From Nonomuraea candida (GTDB taxonomy: Bacteria > Actinomycetota > Actinomycetes > Streptosporangiales > Streptosporangiaceae), in contig NZ_JOAG01000038.1 in assembly GCF_000725485.1 (NCBI RefSeq), positions 1-64,000 of the forward strand: 64,000 nucleotides of DNA. Reading direction: 5' to 3'. Every line of letters starts with the position of its first letter. Position 1 is the first letter of the stretch. The notes under the pieces were generated by a model, which saw only the letters and a list, made by a program, of their open reading frames with translations, was not told the origin of the DNA and did not search any database. Below are positions 43,136 to 52,462 of the stretch, one piece after another. A program made the translations under genes and the position numbers.

Positions 43136-43864
43136 ATGACGTCTCGGCTCGTCGCGCTCTGTTTCGACGCGAACGACCCGTCCGGCCTCGCGCGCTTCTG
43201 GGCGGGAGTGCTGGGCTGGGAGGCGGCCGACGACCCGCACGGCGGCAAGGTGCTCCTGCCGAACGACGACACCGGGTTCCGCATCCGCTGCCGTCCGTCC
43301 CAGGAGAAGAAGGTCGGCCAGAACCGGATGCACTTCGACCTGACGAGCACGTCCCTGGAGGACCAGCAGCGCACGGTCGCCAGGGCGCTGGAGCTCGGGG
43401 GGCGCCACATCGACATCGGGCAGGGCCCGGAGATCACCCATGTGGTGCTGGCCGACCCCGAGGGCAACGAGTTCTGCGTCATCGAGCCGGGCAACAAGTT
43501 CCTGGCCGAGTGCGGCTTCATCGGCGCGCTGGCGTGCGACGGCTCGCAGGAGGTCGGCTACTTCTGGAGCCGGGCGCTGGACTGGCCGCTGATCTGGGAC
43601 CAGGACGAGGAGACCGGCATCCGTTCGCCGCACGGCGGCCCGAAGGTCACGTGGGGCGGCCCGCCGGTGGCGCCGAAGCACGGCAAGAACCGGCTGCACT
43701 TCGACGTCGCCCCGGCCGCCGGCGGCGATCAGGCCGCCGAGGTCGAGCGGCTCGTCTCCCTGGGGGCGACGCGCATCGACATCGGCCAGGGCGAGACCGA
43801 CTGGGTGGTCATGGCCGACCCCGACGGCAACGAGTTCTGCGTCCTGCCCGCCGCCACGACGTGA
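43136..43864 (+). CDS. VOC-superfamily protein with two glyoxalase-like modules
   Basis: A 242-residue protein made of two homologous halves. Half 1: LCFDANDPSGLARFWAGVLGW, KNRMHFDLTS (as QNRMHFDL), HVVLADPEGNEFCVIEP. Half 2: GYFWSRALDWPLIWD, KNRLHFDVAP, WVVMADPDGNEFCVLPA. The His and Glu of each half could bind metal, or the fold may only bind ligand, as in bleomycin-type resistance proteins. ATG at 43136 with GGAG upstream. Convergent with the LLM gene 57 bases away. Confidence 0.85.
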   Translation: MTSRLVALCFDANDPSGLARFWAGVLGWEAADDPHGGKVLLPNDDTGFRIRCRPSQEKKVGQNRMHFDLTSTSLEDQQRTVARALELGGRHIDIGQGPEITHVVLADPEGNEFCVIEPGNKFLAECGFIGALACDGSQEVGYFWSRALDWPLIWDQDEETGIRSPHGGPKVTWGGPPVAPKHGKNRLHFDVAPAAGGDQAAEVERLVSLGATRIDIGQGETDWVVMADPDGNEFCVLPAATT

Positions 43865-43921
43865 CGACCGCCTCAGCCGGCGGGGCGGGGGTTCGGGCGG
43901 AGGTGGAGTGCCTTCGGGTGC

Positions 43922-44908
43922 TCACTCGCTCGCGGTGAGCTGGGGGAGGACCTTCTCGCCGAACAGCCGGATCGCGGCGATCACCTCGTCGCGGGGCAGC
44001 CCGCCGATGTCGATCAGCACCAGGTGCGCGTCCAGCCCCAGCAGCTTCTGCTGGGCGTTGAGCCGGTCGGCGACCTCGCTGGGATCGCCGCAGATCGCCG
44101 CGCCCTCCATCAGCGCGTCGATGTCGATCGCCCGGCCGTCACCGCGCCACGGGCGGGCGAACGCGGCGTACGCCTCCAGGTAGGGCCGCCACCGTTCGCG
44201 CGCGCCGTGCTCGGCGACGAACACGTGGCTGGGCAGGGCGACCCGCCCGGGACCGCCCCGCCGGTAGCCGGCCACGACGTCCACGTAGACGCCGGGGTCG
44301 CGCAGGGTGCTGGGCAGCATGAGCGGCATCCCCAGCTCGGCGGCGAAGTCCGCGGACGCCGCCGAGCCGCTGCCGACCCACAGCGTCGGGTGCGGCCGCT
44401 GCACCGGCCGCGGGGTGGTGGTCACGTCGCGCAGGGGGCTGCGGAACGTGCCGTGCCAGGTGACGTTCTCCTCCTGCAGCAGCTTCAGCAGCAGCCGCAG
44501 GTATTCGTGCAGCCGCGGGCGCAGGTCGGAGGGGGCGATGCCGAAGGCGACGTCGGTCTCCTTGGACACGCCGCGGGCCACGATGAGCTCGGCCCGCCCG
44601 CCGGACAGCACGTCGAGGGTGGCCAGCTCTTCCGCGACGCGCACGGGGTCGCGGTGGGCCAGCAGGGTGACGCCGGTGGACAGGCGCAGCGTGGTGGTAC
44701 GGGCCGCGATCGCGGCGAGCAGCAGCTCGGGCGCGGAGACGATGTAGCGGGTGAAGTGGTGCTCGCCGATGGCCACGCCGGTGAACCCGGCTGCTTCGGC
44801 CGCCACGGCCTGGTCGATGACGGCGCGGATGCGATCTGACTCGGAGGGCGCTCGCCCCGTGCGTGGATCCGGCAGGTGATCCCCGAGGATCAGCAGGTAG
44901 ACCTCCAC
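43922..44908 (-). CDS. LLM-class flavin-dependent oxidoreductase
   Basis: A 328-residue bacterial-luciferase-like TIM barrel starting GTG at 44908. Motifs: AEAAGFTGVAIGEHHFTRYIVSAPELLLAAIAARTTTLRLSTGV (residues about 36-80), VAEELATLDVLSGGRAELIVARGVS near 95, HPTLWVGSGSAAS near 170, CGDPSEVADRLNAQ near 275. Such enzymes use reduced FMN or F420 to oxidise small molecules; EHHF is typical of the FMN monooxygenase branch. Substrate unknown. A second family member is encoded at 62908. Confidence 0.87.
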   Translation of the reverse strand: MEVYLLILGDHLPDPRTGRAPSESDRIRAVIDQAVAAEAAGFTGVAIGEHHFTRYIVSAPELLLAAIAARTTTLRLSTGVTLLAHRDPVRVAEELATLDVLSGGRAELIVARGVSKETDVAFGIAPSDLRPRLHEYLRLLLKLLQEENVTWHGTFRSPLRDVTTTPRPVQRPHPTLWVGSGSAASADFAAELGMPLMLPSTLRDPGVYVDVVAGYRRGGPGRVALPSHVFVAEHGARERWRPYLEAYAAFARPWRGDGRAIDIDALMEGAAICGDPSEVADRLNAQQKLLGLDAHLVLIDIGGLPRDEVIAAIRLFGEKVLPQLTASE

Positions 44909-45018
44909 AGGGCAAGACTCTACCCGGGGCGGGCGCGTCCGGCGGGGCGCGCGGCCTTCCCGCGGACGGGCGGCGGACGGGCGGCGGCGCCGGGCTGGCC
45001 GCCGCACGGCGCCCGGGT

Positions 45019-47662
45019 TCACCAGGTGCGCGGGCCGGGCCCGGCCGGGGGCGGGCCCGGGCGGCCGTCCGTGGCGCGCAGGGCGTACAGGTTGCCGTTC
45101 GAGCTGCCGACGAGGATGAGGCCGCCGGTCACGACGGGCAGGGTCTGGAACCGGCCGCCCGTGTCGAAGCGCCAGCGGGACGCGCCGGTGGCCGCCTCCA
45201 GCGCGTGCAGCGTGCCGCCGTCCTCCCGGGCGAAGACGGTGCCGCCGTGGACCGACACCCGGGCGGTGAGCGGGACGCGCCAGCGTTCGCGCCCGGAGGC
45301 GGGGTCGAGGGCGCGCACGTCCCGGCCGCCGGCGTAGAGCACGCCGCGCGACCCGGTCACGCTCCACAGGCCGCTGTCGCCCTCGGTGGTGAGCGTCCAG
45401 CGCCGCGTGCCGGAGGCGGCGTCCAGCGCGTGCGTACGCCCGGCGAGATCGCCGAGGTAGACGGTGCCGCCGAGCACGACGGGGTCGTACCGGACGTCGT
45501 AGTCGAAGCGGGCGCGCCACCGCGTCCTGCCGGTGGCGGGGTCGAGCGCGGTCACCCTCGTGCCGGTGGAGACGAAGACGCCCGCGCCGGTCGCGGTGAG
45601 GTAGTCGGCCGGGGTGGCGTTCGCGGGGCCCAGGCGGGCGCGCCAGCGCAGGGCGCCCGTCCTGGCGTCGAGGGCGGACAACAGCCCTTTGCCGGCCGCC
45701 CAGCGGACCTTTCTGGCTGGTCACGTAGACGGTGCCGGCGGCCACGGCCACGTTGCCCAGGTCGCCGGGGGTGCGGAAGCGCCACCGCCGCCTGCCGGTG
45801 GCGGCGTCCAGCGCGATGACGTGGGCGAAGCCGACGCCCGCGTAGACGCCGCCGTCCCGGATGACGATGTCCCTGGCGTCGAACCGGTGGTTCCACCGCT
45901 CCCGTCCGGTGGCCGCGTCGAGGGCCGCCACGCCGTCGCTCCTGGTGCCGTAGAGCGCGCCGTCCACCAGCGCGGGCGCGGCGGGCCCCGACGTCCAGCG
46001 GGTCCGGCCGGTGGTGGCGTCGAGGGCGTACAGGGCGTCGTCGGCGCCGGCGTACACGACGCCGCCGGCCACCACCGGGTCGGCGCGCACGCCTCCCGCG
46101 GCGAAATGGGTCCAGGCGCCCGTCCGCTCCGCAGGAGGGACGCGCCGCCCCGGCAGGTAGCGGGCCCTCAGGTTGTCGCGCACCCGGACCGCGGCCAGGC
46201 GCAGGGCCAGCCGGGACGGCGACGTCAGCCGGACGATGACCGGCCCCACGTGGACGAGGGCCGCGCCGTGGCTGCCGCCGGGGCCGTGGGCGGTGTAGGA
46301 GAAGACGCCGTCCGCCGCCGTGGGGTCGTGGTCGAAGCTCTCGTGCCGCCTGGTCTGCTCGGCCGCGGCGGCGAAGACCTCGCCGGCGTGCGGGGACACC
46401 CAGCTCACGGAGAGCGAGACGGTGGCGCCGCCGCTGCGGGACGGCACCCAGTCACAGGTCACCGGCCGGGGCGGCGTGAGCCCGCCCAGGGACCTGCCGC
46501 CGGGGTGGGGACGGATGCCGCCGAGGTCGCGCGGGCCGAGCAGGGAGCAGGCGTCCGGCCAGGCGCGCGGGGGGACGCCGCCGAGCGCGACGGGTCCGGT
46601 GGGCCGGCCGTAGACCGGGCGGAAGGCGATGACCCGGGTGTCGTTGTGGATGAAGGTCAGGCGTGCGGTCGCCCCGATGAGGTCGGTGACGTGCGGGAGC
46701 GGCCGGTCGAGGGGGAACGCGCCGGTGCGCCCGGTGTCCCGGTCGCGCGAGATGAGGAATCCGGGCAGCGGCCACGCGTTGTTCCAGTCGAACCCGGCGG
46801 GGCTCTCGGCGTCGGGATGCCCGCCGAGCTCCCGTGGCGGGCTCCAGCGGCCGTCGCCGGCCGGCCACCACGCGGCCTCCTCCAGGCGGGAGGCGGGCAG
46901 CGGCGTGCCGTCCTCGGTGAAGAGGAACTCCTCGCCGTCCGCCATCACGATGACGAAGCCCTCCGCCGCCCGGCGGAACCCGAGGGGGACGGGGTCTTCG
47001 GCGGTGGGCAGGGTGGTGACGGTGCGGGTCCAGGCCCCGCGCAGCGTGCGCGGGTCGAAGGACTCCAGCCGTACGCGGCCCTGCCCGCAGTGGCTCAGGA
47101 GCAGCACGGCGCGGGAGGCGAAGCCGACCTGCGCGTCGCAGCCCATCGCGGCGGCGGCCCGTGCGCGGACGCGGCCGGTGCGCAGGTCGAGCGCGAGCAG
47201 CCCGGACTCCTCCTGGTGGACGGCGACGCCGTGCTCGGACACCTCGATGCGCGGCAGGTTGTCCGCCCGCGGTCCCGACGGGGGCAGCACATGCCGCCAC
47301 AGCGGGGCGCCGGTGGCCAGGTCGTGGCCGTACAGGGTGCGGTCCAGGGAGCCTCGCGGGCTGCCGGCCACGACGAGAGTGCCGGCCGTGGCCCACGCCC
47401 AGTCGATGGAGGGGGCGGCGGTGCGCAGGACGCGCCGGACCGCGCCGGTGCCGGGGTCGCGCACGGTCACCGTCCCCTCCGGCATCGCGGTGATCAGGCT
47501 GTCGCCGGCCAGGAAGGAGAGGCGGGACGTGTCCGAGGCGGGGACCGACCACGCCTCCTTCCACCCGACGAGCTCCAGCGGCGGCCGCCCGTCGTCGGCG
47601 GCGGCGATCGCGGCCGCCACCGCCAGCGCCGTCACGGCCCGCAGGCAACGGGCGATCAGCAC
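45019..47662 (-). pseudogene. PQQ-type beta-propeller repeat protein, frameshifted
   Basis: From GTG 47662 the frame encodes a hydrophobic N-terminus, a first propeller-like half and then PQQ-type repeats (VYAGADDALYALDATTGRTRW, VAALDAATGRERWNH, VIALDAATGRRRWRF) down to about 45707. There the same repeat pattern jumps to another frame (LSALDARTGALRWRARLG, VTALDPATGRTRWRARF) to the stop at 45019. One extra base in an AAAGG run (plus-strand 45707-45714) explains it. The joined protein would be about 880 residues. It could be a mutation, an assembly error or, less likely, programmed slippage. It overlaps the membrane-protein gene upstream by 7 bases, so they are an operon, probably a cell-surface assembly. 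Confidence 0.8.
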
Positions 47663-48501
47663 GCCCGGCGTCCCTCGCAGGAGACCGGCAGCCAGCCGCC
47701 CTGCTGCATCTCCCGGTAGTAGGACCGGTAGCGGGGGGCCTTGCCGCTCAGCCGGAACGGCCCTCCGTCCGGCCCCTTGACCACGACCTGCTCCGTACGG
47801 TCGTCCGCCAGCGCCGTGACCACGAGGTCGAACTCGTAGTACGCCTTCCTGCCGGTGAAGCTCAGGCTGAGCGTGACCCGCTCGTCCCGCTTCAGGTCGA
47901 TCTGCTTCTTCCGGAAGTACGCGGCGCCTTCGCCGGTCGTGAACCGGGGCGCGGCACGGTCGAGGTCGGCGGCCATCTCGACGGTGTCCGTCTCGCCGCC
48001 GGTGATGGCGATCAGGCGGGCGCCGTCCGACACCGGCAGGCGGGCGAGGACCCGGGGCGCGATGTCCACGATGCGCAGGCTGCTGCGGTTGCCCGTCAGC
48101 ACGACGGTGACGTCCATGGCGCCGACCGGGGCCATCCGGTGGCGCGCGAACACCGCCGCGCGCCGCTGGTCCGCGTGGGTGGCCGGCATGATCGCCCGGT
48201 CCTCGGGGTCGGTCACCGGTTCGCGCAGGACGAGGTCGCGCTCGGAGTGGTCGACGGCGACGTGGCCGACGGTGATCGGGGCGGTGCCGCGGACCCGTCC
48301 GACCGTGTCGGAGCCGTCGCTGTTGTACCAGTCGGTGAACACGACGCCGAACACGGCCAGGATCACGGCCCCGGCGATCCCCGCCAGCCACCCCGCCAGC
48401 CCCTGCGGCCGGGCGGGGCCGGCCTCCCCGGCGCTCTCCTGCCGCCGGGCCGGGACGCCGCGGCCGGCCGGGGTGCGCTTGCTCCGGCGCGCTCTGCCCA
48501 T
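47656..48501 (-). CDS. Membrane-anchored protein of unknown function
   Basis: A 281-residue protein with a basic N-terminus (MGRARRSKRTPAGRG), one transmembrane helix at about 37-56 (LAGWLAGIAGAVILAVFGVVF) and an extracytoplasmic beta-rich domain with DVTVVLTGNRSSLRIVDIAPRV, ETDTVEMAADLD, RVTLSLSFTGRKAYYEFDLVVTA and C-terminal WLPVSCEGRRAC. ATG 48501 has GGAGGAAG eight bases upstream. Its stop overlaps the propeller gene start. Family not recognised; likely partner of the propeller protein. Confidence 0.72.
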   Translation of the reverse strand: MGRARRSKRTPAGRGVPARRQESAGEAGPARPQGLAGWLAGIAGAVILAVFGVVFTDWYNSDGSDTVGRVRGTAPITVGHVAVDHSERDLVLREPVTDPEDRAIMPATHADQRRAAVFARHRMAPVGAMDVTVVLTGNRSSLRIVDIAPRVLARLPVSDGARLIAITGGETDTVEMAADLDRAAPRFTTGEGAAYFRKKQIDLKRDERVTLSLSFTGRKAYYEFDLVVTALADDRTEQVVVKGPDGGPFRLSGKAPRYRSYYREMQQGGWLPVSCEGRRAC

Positions 48502-48586
48502 GGGGACGCTTCCTCCGCCACTGATCGTCGAGACCAGAGTAGGCAGGAGCCCGGACGCGCAGGAGCGGTTTCCGGCTATTCGGCGG

Positions 48587-48740
48587 GTGCGGCCAGGTGG
48601 ACGCGGCCAGGTGGACGCGGCCAGGTGGACGCGGCCAGGTGGACGCGGCCAGGTGGACGCGGTCAGGTGGACGCGGTCAGGTGGACGCGGTCAGGTGGAC
48701 GCGGTCAGGTGGACGCGGTCAGGTGGACGCGGTCAGGTGG
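48587..48740. repeat. 14-bp tandem repeat, about 11 copies, at the glycosyltransferase 3' end
   Basis: Units ACGCGG(C/T)CAGGTGG run head to tail: the distal copies carry C, the six nearest the gene carry T. The glycosyltransferase TGA lies in the gene-proximal unit, so every T-type unit carries the same TGA on the minus strand. No spacers, so not a CRISPR array. It may be variable in copy number between strains. Confidence 0.95.
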
Positions 48741-50040
48741 ACAGGGTGCGGGACGGTCCGGTCGTGTCCCGTCCGGAGGCGCCCTCGGCGAGGGCCTCCA
48801 GCTCGATGACCGCCCGGTCGGGGGTCGCCTCGGCGGCGATCTCGGTGGCCAGCCGCTGCGCCTCCCGCCGGAAGGACGCGTCGTGCAGGACCCGCTCCAC
48901 CGCGCGGCCGATGACCCGGGGCGAGGCGCTCTTGCCGACCATGACCCCGGCCCCGGCGAACTCGACGTGCCGGGCCACCTCAGTCTGGTCGCGCCCGAGC
49001 GGCACGCACACCAGGGGGACCCCGGCGGCCAGGGACTTGACGGCCGTCCCGTGGCCGGCGTGCGTGACGGTCACGGCGGCGTGGCGCAGCGCGACGTTGT
49101 GCGGCGCGGCCGCGACGACCAGGACGTTGCCGGGCGCGCGGATGCTCGCCGGGGCCACGGCCGGGCCGGTGGTCAGGAGCGCGCGTACGGGCAGCGGCCC
49201 GAGCGCGTCGGCGATGCGCTGCAGCACGGCGCCCTGGTCCATGAACGACGAGCTCAGGCTGACCAGCACCAGCGGCGCGTCACCTTCCGGCAGCTCCAGC
49301 TCGCGTTCCCCGGCCCAGGCCGGGTCGTCGAGGCGGGCGCCGATGTGGCGCAGCCGCTCGGGGAAGCGCCGGCCGGGGTGGTCGAGCACCCGGGGGGAGA
49401 GCACGAGCAGCCGGTCGGCCCGGTCGAACGCGTCCATCACCGACGTCAGCGGCGGCAGGCCGTGCGCGGCGCGGGCCGCGTTGAGCGCGGGCAGCCCCTT
49501 CACCCAGGGCCTGCTCATCATCGGGAGCAGCATCCGGTCGCGCAGCCGCCCCAGCACGCCGGTGGCGGGGGCGAGGCCGAGACCGGGCGGCGGCGCTCCC
49601 GGGGTCGGGAACGGGTAGAGCGTCGTCACCAGCGAGGCCGTGGGAACCCCCGCCGCCTCGGCGGCGGTGAGCACGCCGAGCAGCATGTGCTCGGCGACCA
49701 CCACGTCGGCCGGGCGGGCCCGCAGCTCGGCCAGCGTGTCGCGGGCGTAGTCGGCCGCGGGCCCGCAGACGATGCGGTCGCGCAGCCGGGTGAACGCGCC
49801 GATCGGCGTGCGGGCCTCGAAGTCCTTGATGACGTCCTTGGCCGGGTCGGCGGAGTCGCCCTGGGGGGCCGTGGTCCAGGCGATCGGCTCCGCGCCGACG
49901 GCGGTGACCTCGTCGTGCAGGGACCTGTCGGCCAGCACCCGGACGTCGTGGCCGCGTTCGAGCAGCGCACGGGCGACCGACAGCACGGGGGGCACCGCTC
50001 CGCCGCCGGACCAGGTGGCGAACAGGAAGTTCTTACGCAT
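48733..50040 (-). CDS. GT1-family glycosyltransferase (MGT/UGT-like)
   Basis: A 435-residue GT-B fold enzyme. N-terminal acceptor domain: FLFATWSGGGAVPPVLSVARALLERGHDVRVLAD. C-terminal donor domain: PLVLVSLSSSFMDQGAVLQRI, NVLVVAAAPHNVALRHAAVTVTHAGHGTAVKSLAAGVPLVCVPLGRDQTEVARHVE, which is the nucleotide-sugar-binding signature with HAGHGT and the final D/Q pair. Such enzymes glycosylate lipophilic natural products, including macrolides. ATG 50040 overlaps the TetR gene by 8 bases, so the two are co-transcribed and coupled. Confidence 0.88.
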   Translation of the reverse strand: MRKNFLFATWSGGGAVPPVLSVARALLERGHDVRVLADRSLHDEVTAVGAEPIAWTTAPQGDSADPAKDVIKDFEARTPIGAFTRLRDRIVCGPAADYARDTLAELRARPADVVVAEHMLLGVLTAAEAAGVPTASLVTTLYPFPTPGAPPPGLGLAPATGVLGRLRDRMLLPMMSRPWVKGLPALNAARAAHGLPPLTSVMDAFDRADRLLVLSPRVLDHPGRRFPERLRHIGARLDDPAWAGERELELPEGDAPLVLVSLSSSFMDQGAVLQRIADALGPLPVRALLTTGPAVAPASIRAPGNVLVVAAAPHNVALRHAAVTVTHAGHGTAVKSLAAGVPLVCVPLGRDQTEVARHVEFAGAGVMVGKSASPRVIGRAVERVLHDASFRREAQRLATEIAAEATPDRAVIELEALAEGASGRDTTGPSRTLST

Positions 50041-50635
50041 CGTGTCTCTTTCGGGGGTCGATCGAGGTCAGCAGGTCGCGCATGGCGCGTTCGGCCTCCT
50101 GGCGCGACAGGCCGAGGTCGCGCCGCCACAACTTCCACAGGTAGATGTCGGTGGCGGCGTAGTGCAGGTGCAGGGCGTGCTCGCGCTCGGGGCCGGCGGC
50201 CGGGAGCCGGTCGGCGAAGACCTGCTCCAGCCAGGCCCGGTGCTGGACGCGCGCGTGCGCGGCCGCCCGGGCGAACGCGGGGACCCGGTCGATCTGCGCG
50301 GTGTAGAGCGCGTTGGCGTCACCGTGCCGCTCGTAGTCCTCGAACAGCACGGCCACGATCGCCGCCACGTCGCCGGTGGGCGCCTGGCGGTTGAGCGCCG
50401 CTTGCGAGGCCGCCACGTCGGCGAGGGCGTCGGCCAGCTCTTCCTTGCCGCCGAAGTGGTTGACGACCGTCTGCACGGAGACGCCCGCCTCGTCGGCGAT
50501 GTGCTGCAGCGTGACGTCGTCGTACCAGCGCCGCGTCCACAACGCGGCCGCTGCCGCCATCACGCGATTACGGGTGGCCTCCATGGCCGCGGCCCGAGCG
50601 CCCATCCGGTACGGACGCCTGGCCTCCTTTTCCAT
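50033..50635 (-). CDS. TetR-family transcriptional regulator
   Basis: A 200-residue TetR protein: HTH at about 20-65 (NRVMAAAAALWTRRWYDDVTLQHIADEAGVSVQTVVNHFGGKEELADAL) and a helical ligand domain. Start ATG 50635. A TTGACT lies upstream on the minus strand with TATAAC 15 bases on, in the AT-rich patch 50640-50675. First gene of an operon with the glycosyltransferase, which it probably represses together with itself. Confidence 0.88.
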   Translation of the reverse strand: MEKEARRPYRMGARAAAMEATRNRVMAAAAALWTRRWYDDVTLQHIADEAGVSVQTVVNHFGGKEELADALADVAASQAALNRQAPTGDVAAIVAVLFEDYERHGDANALYTAQIDRVPAFARAAAHARVQHRAWLEQVFADRLPAAGPEREHALHLHYAATDIYLWKLWRRDLGLSRQEAERAMRDLLTSIDPRKRHDA

Positions 50636-50677
50636 GGAGTCATAGTTATATTCATTTGAGTCGCAAGTCAAGCGAAA

Positions 50678-50708
50678 ACGCCGCCACCCGGCGCCCGGGC
50701 GGCGGCGT
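50678..50708 (-). terminator. Hairpin after the YciI-like gene
   Basis: ACGCCGCC (50678-50685) and GGCGGCGT (50701-50708) form an 8-bp stem around a GC-rich loop; on the minus strand it is followed by TTTT. It ends the YciI gene just before the TetR promoter. Confidence 0.65.
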
Positions 50709-50736
50709 CCGTCCGCCGGCCCGCCGGTGGGGCGGG

Positions 50737-51084
50737 TCAGCCGTCCGCCTCCCAGACCGGGCGGATCTCGATGCCCGCGCCCATCGGGCAGCGCCGCGCG
50801 ATCTCCTCCGCCTCGTCGAGATCCGCGCATTCCACCAGGTAGAACCCGGCCAGGTCCTGGCGCAGCGGCACGAACGGCCCGTCGGCCGCCACCGGCCCGT
50901 CCGTGCCGGCCCGCAGCGACCTGGCCTCCTTCGCCGGCTTGAACGCCTCTCCCGAGAACGCCACGCCCCGCTCCCGCAGGTATCGGGCGAACGCCGCGTG
51001 CTCGGCCAGCGCCGCCCCCATCTCCTCCTCCGAGACCGAGTCCCAGTACCCCTCGGCGTCGAACAGCAGCAGTGCGACCTTCAT
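50737..51084 (-). CDS. YciI-family protein
   Basis: A 115-residue YCII-related protein (ferredoxin-like dimer): MKVALLLFDAEGYWDSVSEEEM, FARYLRERGVAFSGEAF, GPVAADGPFVPLRQDLAGFYLVECADLDEAEEIARRCP and IEIRPVWE. DGPF is the subfamily signature; Asp/His residues may form a small active site. ATG at 51084 has GGAGGAGG upstream. Divergent from the PadR-ABC operon with 128 bases between; function unknown. Confidence 0.87.
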   Translation of the reverse strand: MKVALLLFDAEGYWDSVSEEEMGAALAEHAAFARYLRERGVAFSGEAFKPAKEARSLRAGTDGPVAADGPFVPLRQDLAGFYLVECADLDEAEEIARRCPMGAGIEIRPVWEADG

Positions 51085-51172
51085 CGTTCCTCCTCCTTCT
51101 GGCACACGCCTCACAGGTACGACGAACGGGCGCCGCCCGGAAGGACCGGGTCCCCGTCACCCCGCGGCCTTC

Positions 51173-51204
51173 TATACATCGAGCGTATACCTCGGGTATA
51201 TAGT
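51173..51204 (+). promoter_or_regulatory. PadR operator dyads and leaderless promoter
   Basis: TATAC-N7-GTATA (51173-51189) overlaps TATACC-TCG-GGTATA (51186-51200), which overlaps a consensus -10 TATAGT (51199-51204). The PadR ATG begins nine bases after the -10 starts its last base, matching a transcript that begins at or one base before the ATG. Repressor bound to the dyads would cover the promoter. Confidence 0.65.
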
Positions 51205-51212
51205 GATCGTCC

Positions 51213-51740
51213 ATGACAGTCCCCCTGGCCCTGCTGGGCCTCCTGGACCGCGAGCCCAGCTACGGCTACGACCTGAAACGCGCCTACGACACCTACTTCG
51301 GCAGGGGCAGGCCGCTCCCCTTCGGGCAGGTCTACTCCACGCTCGGCCGCCTGGCCAGGGACGGCAAGGTCACGGCCGGCCAGAGCGAGCCGGGCGACGG
51401 CCCCGACCGCAAGCGCTACGCCATCACCACCCTCGGCAAGCAGGAGGTGGAGGCGTGGCTGGCCGAGCCCGTGGCGGCCGAGCCGTTCCTGCAGACGGTG
51501 CTGTTCACGAAGGTCGTGCTGGCCCTGATGCTGGGCCACGACGCGCAGGGCTACCTCGACACCCAGCGCGCCACGCACATGCGGCGCATGCGCGAGCTGT
51601 CGGAGATCAAGCGCGGCGGCGCCCTCGTGGACACCCTGCTGGCCGACCACGCCCTGTTCCACCTGGAGGCGGACCTGCGCTGGATCGACGTGACCACGGC
51701 CCGGCTGGGCGCGCTGGCGGAAATGGTGCGGCAGCCATGA
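51213..51740 (+). CDS. PadR-family regulator with Vir_act_alpha_C-type tail
   Basis: A 175-residue PadR protein: winged HTH at about 1-85 (LALLGLLDREPSYGYDLKRAYDTYFG, GQVYSTLGRLARDGKV, RKRYAITTLGKQEVEAWL) and a helical C-terminal dimerisation domain (about 95-170). Leaderless start at ATG 51213. Stop overlaps the ABC ATPase start (ATGA). Expected to repress its own operon until an inducing drug binds. Confidence 0.9.
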   Translation: MTVPLALLGLLDREPSYGYDLKRAYDTYFGRGRPLPFGQVYSTLGRLARDGKVTAGQSEPGDGPDRKRYAITTLGKQEVEAWLAEPVAAEPFLQTVLFTKVVLALMLGHDAQGYLDTQRATHMRRMRELSEIKRGGALVDTLLADHALFHLEADLRWIDVTTARLGALAEMVRQP

Positions 51741-52462
51741 CCGTCGACGCCCTGCCCGTGCCGGGCCCGCTGCTGGAGGCCCGTTCCATCGACCGCTCCT
51801 ACGGCCGCACGCAGGCGCTGCGCGCGGCGAGCCTGGCCGTGACGGCGGGAGAGGTGCTGGCGATCATGGGCCCGAGCGGCTCCGGCAAGTCCACGCTGCT
51901 GCACTGCCTGGCGGGCATCTTCACGCCCGACGCGGGCGAGGTCTGGTTCGACGGGCGGCGGCTGGACCTGCTGAGCGACGCCAGGCGCTCCGAGCTGCGC
52001 CGCACCGCGTTCGGCTTCGTCTTCCAGTTCGGCCAGCTCGTGCCCGAGCTCACGGCCGCCGACAACGTCGCCCTGCCGCTGCTGCTAGGCAAGGCCCGGC
52101 GCAAGCCGGCCTACCGGCGCGCGGCCGAGCTCCTGCGCCGGCTGGAGCTGGCGGAGCTGAGCGGGCGGCGCACCGGCGAGCTGTCCGGCGGGCAGGCGCA
52201 GCGGGTGGCGATCGCCAGGGCGCTGGTGACGCGCCCCAAGGTGATCTTCGCGGACGAGCCCACCGGCGCGCTCGACTCGCTCACCGGCGAGAAGGTCATG
52301 GAGCTGCTCGTCGGCCTGGCCCGCCAGGAGGGCACGACCGTGATCGTGGTGACCCACGACGCCCGCGTCGCCGCCTGCGCCGACCGGGAGGTCATGGTGC
52401 GCGACGGCAAGGTCACCGACCCTTACGCCACCGACCCCTATGCCGCCGGGGCCGTCCGATGA
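51737..52462 (+). CDS. ABC transporter ATPase, LolD/MacB type
   Basis: A 241-residue ATPase: Walker A GPSGSGKST, Q-loop FGFVFQFGQLVPELTAADNVALPL, signature LSGGQAQRVAIARAL, Walker B VIFADEPTGALDS, switch VIVVTHDARVAACADR. These belong to the LolD/MacB class that pairs with FtsX-type permeases, here the next, overlapping gene. Short C-terminal repeat DPYATDPYA. Confidence 0.92.
   Translation: MTVDALPVPGPLLEARSIDRSYGRTQALRAASLAVTAGEVLAIMGPSGSGKSTLLHCLAGIFTPDAGEVWFDGRRLDLLSDARRSELRRTAFGFVFQFGQLVPELTAADNVALPLLLGKARRKPAYRRAAELLRRLELAELSGRRTGELSGGQAQRVAIARALVTRPKVIFADEPTGALDSLTGEKVMELLVGLARQEGTTVIVVTHDARVAACADREVMVRDGKVTDPYATDPYAAGAVR

Noticed and set aside
48587..48740. Possible CRISPR array
   Set aside because: Units are 14 bp, directly abutting, with no spacers and no cas genes.
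48139..50394. A 751-codon plus-strand open frame
   Set aside because: Antisense to the membrane protein, repeat, glycosyltransferase and TetR genes; Arg/Gly/Val/Asp-rich composition typical of a shadow frame in GC-rich DNA, and it translates the tandem repeat.
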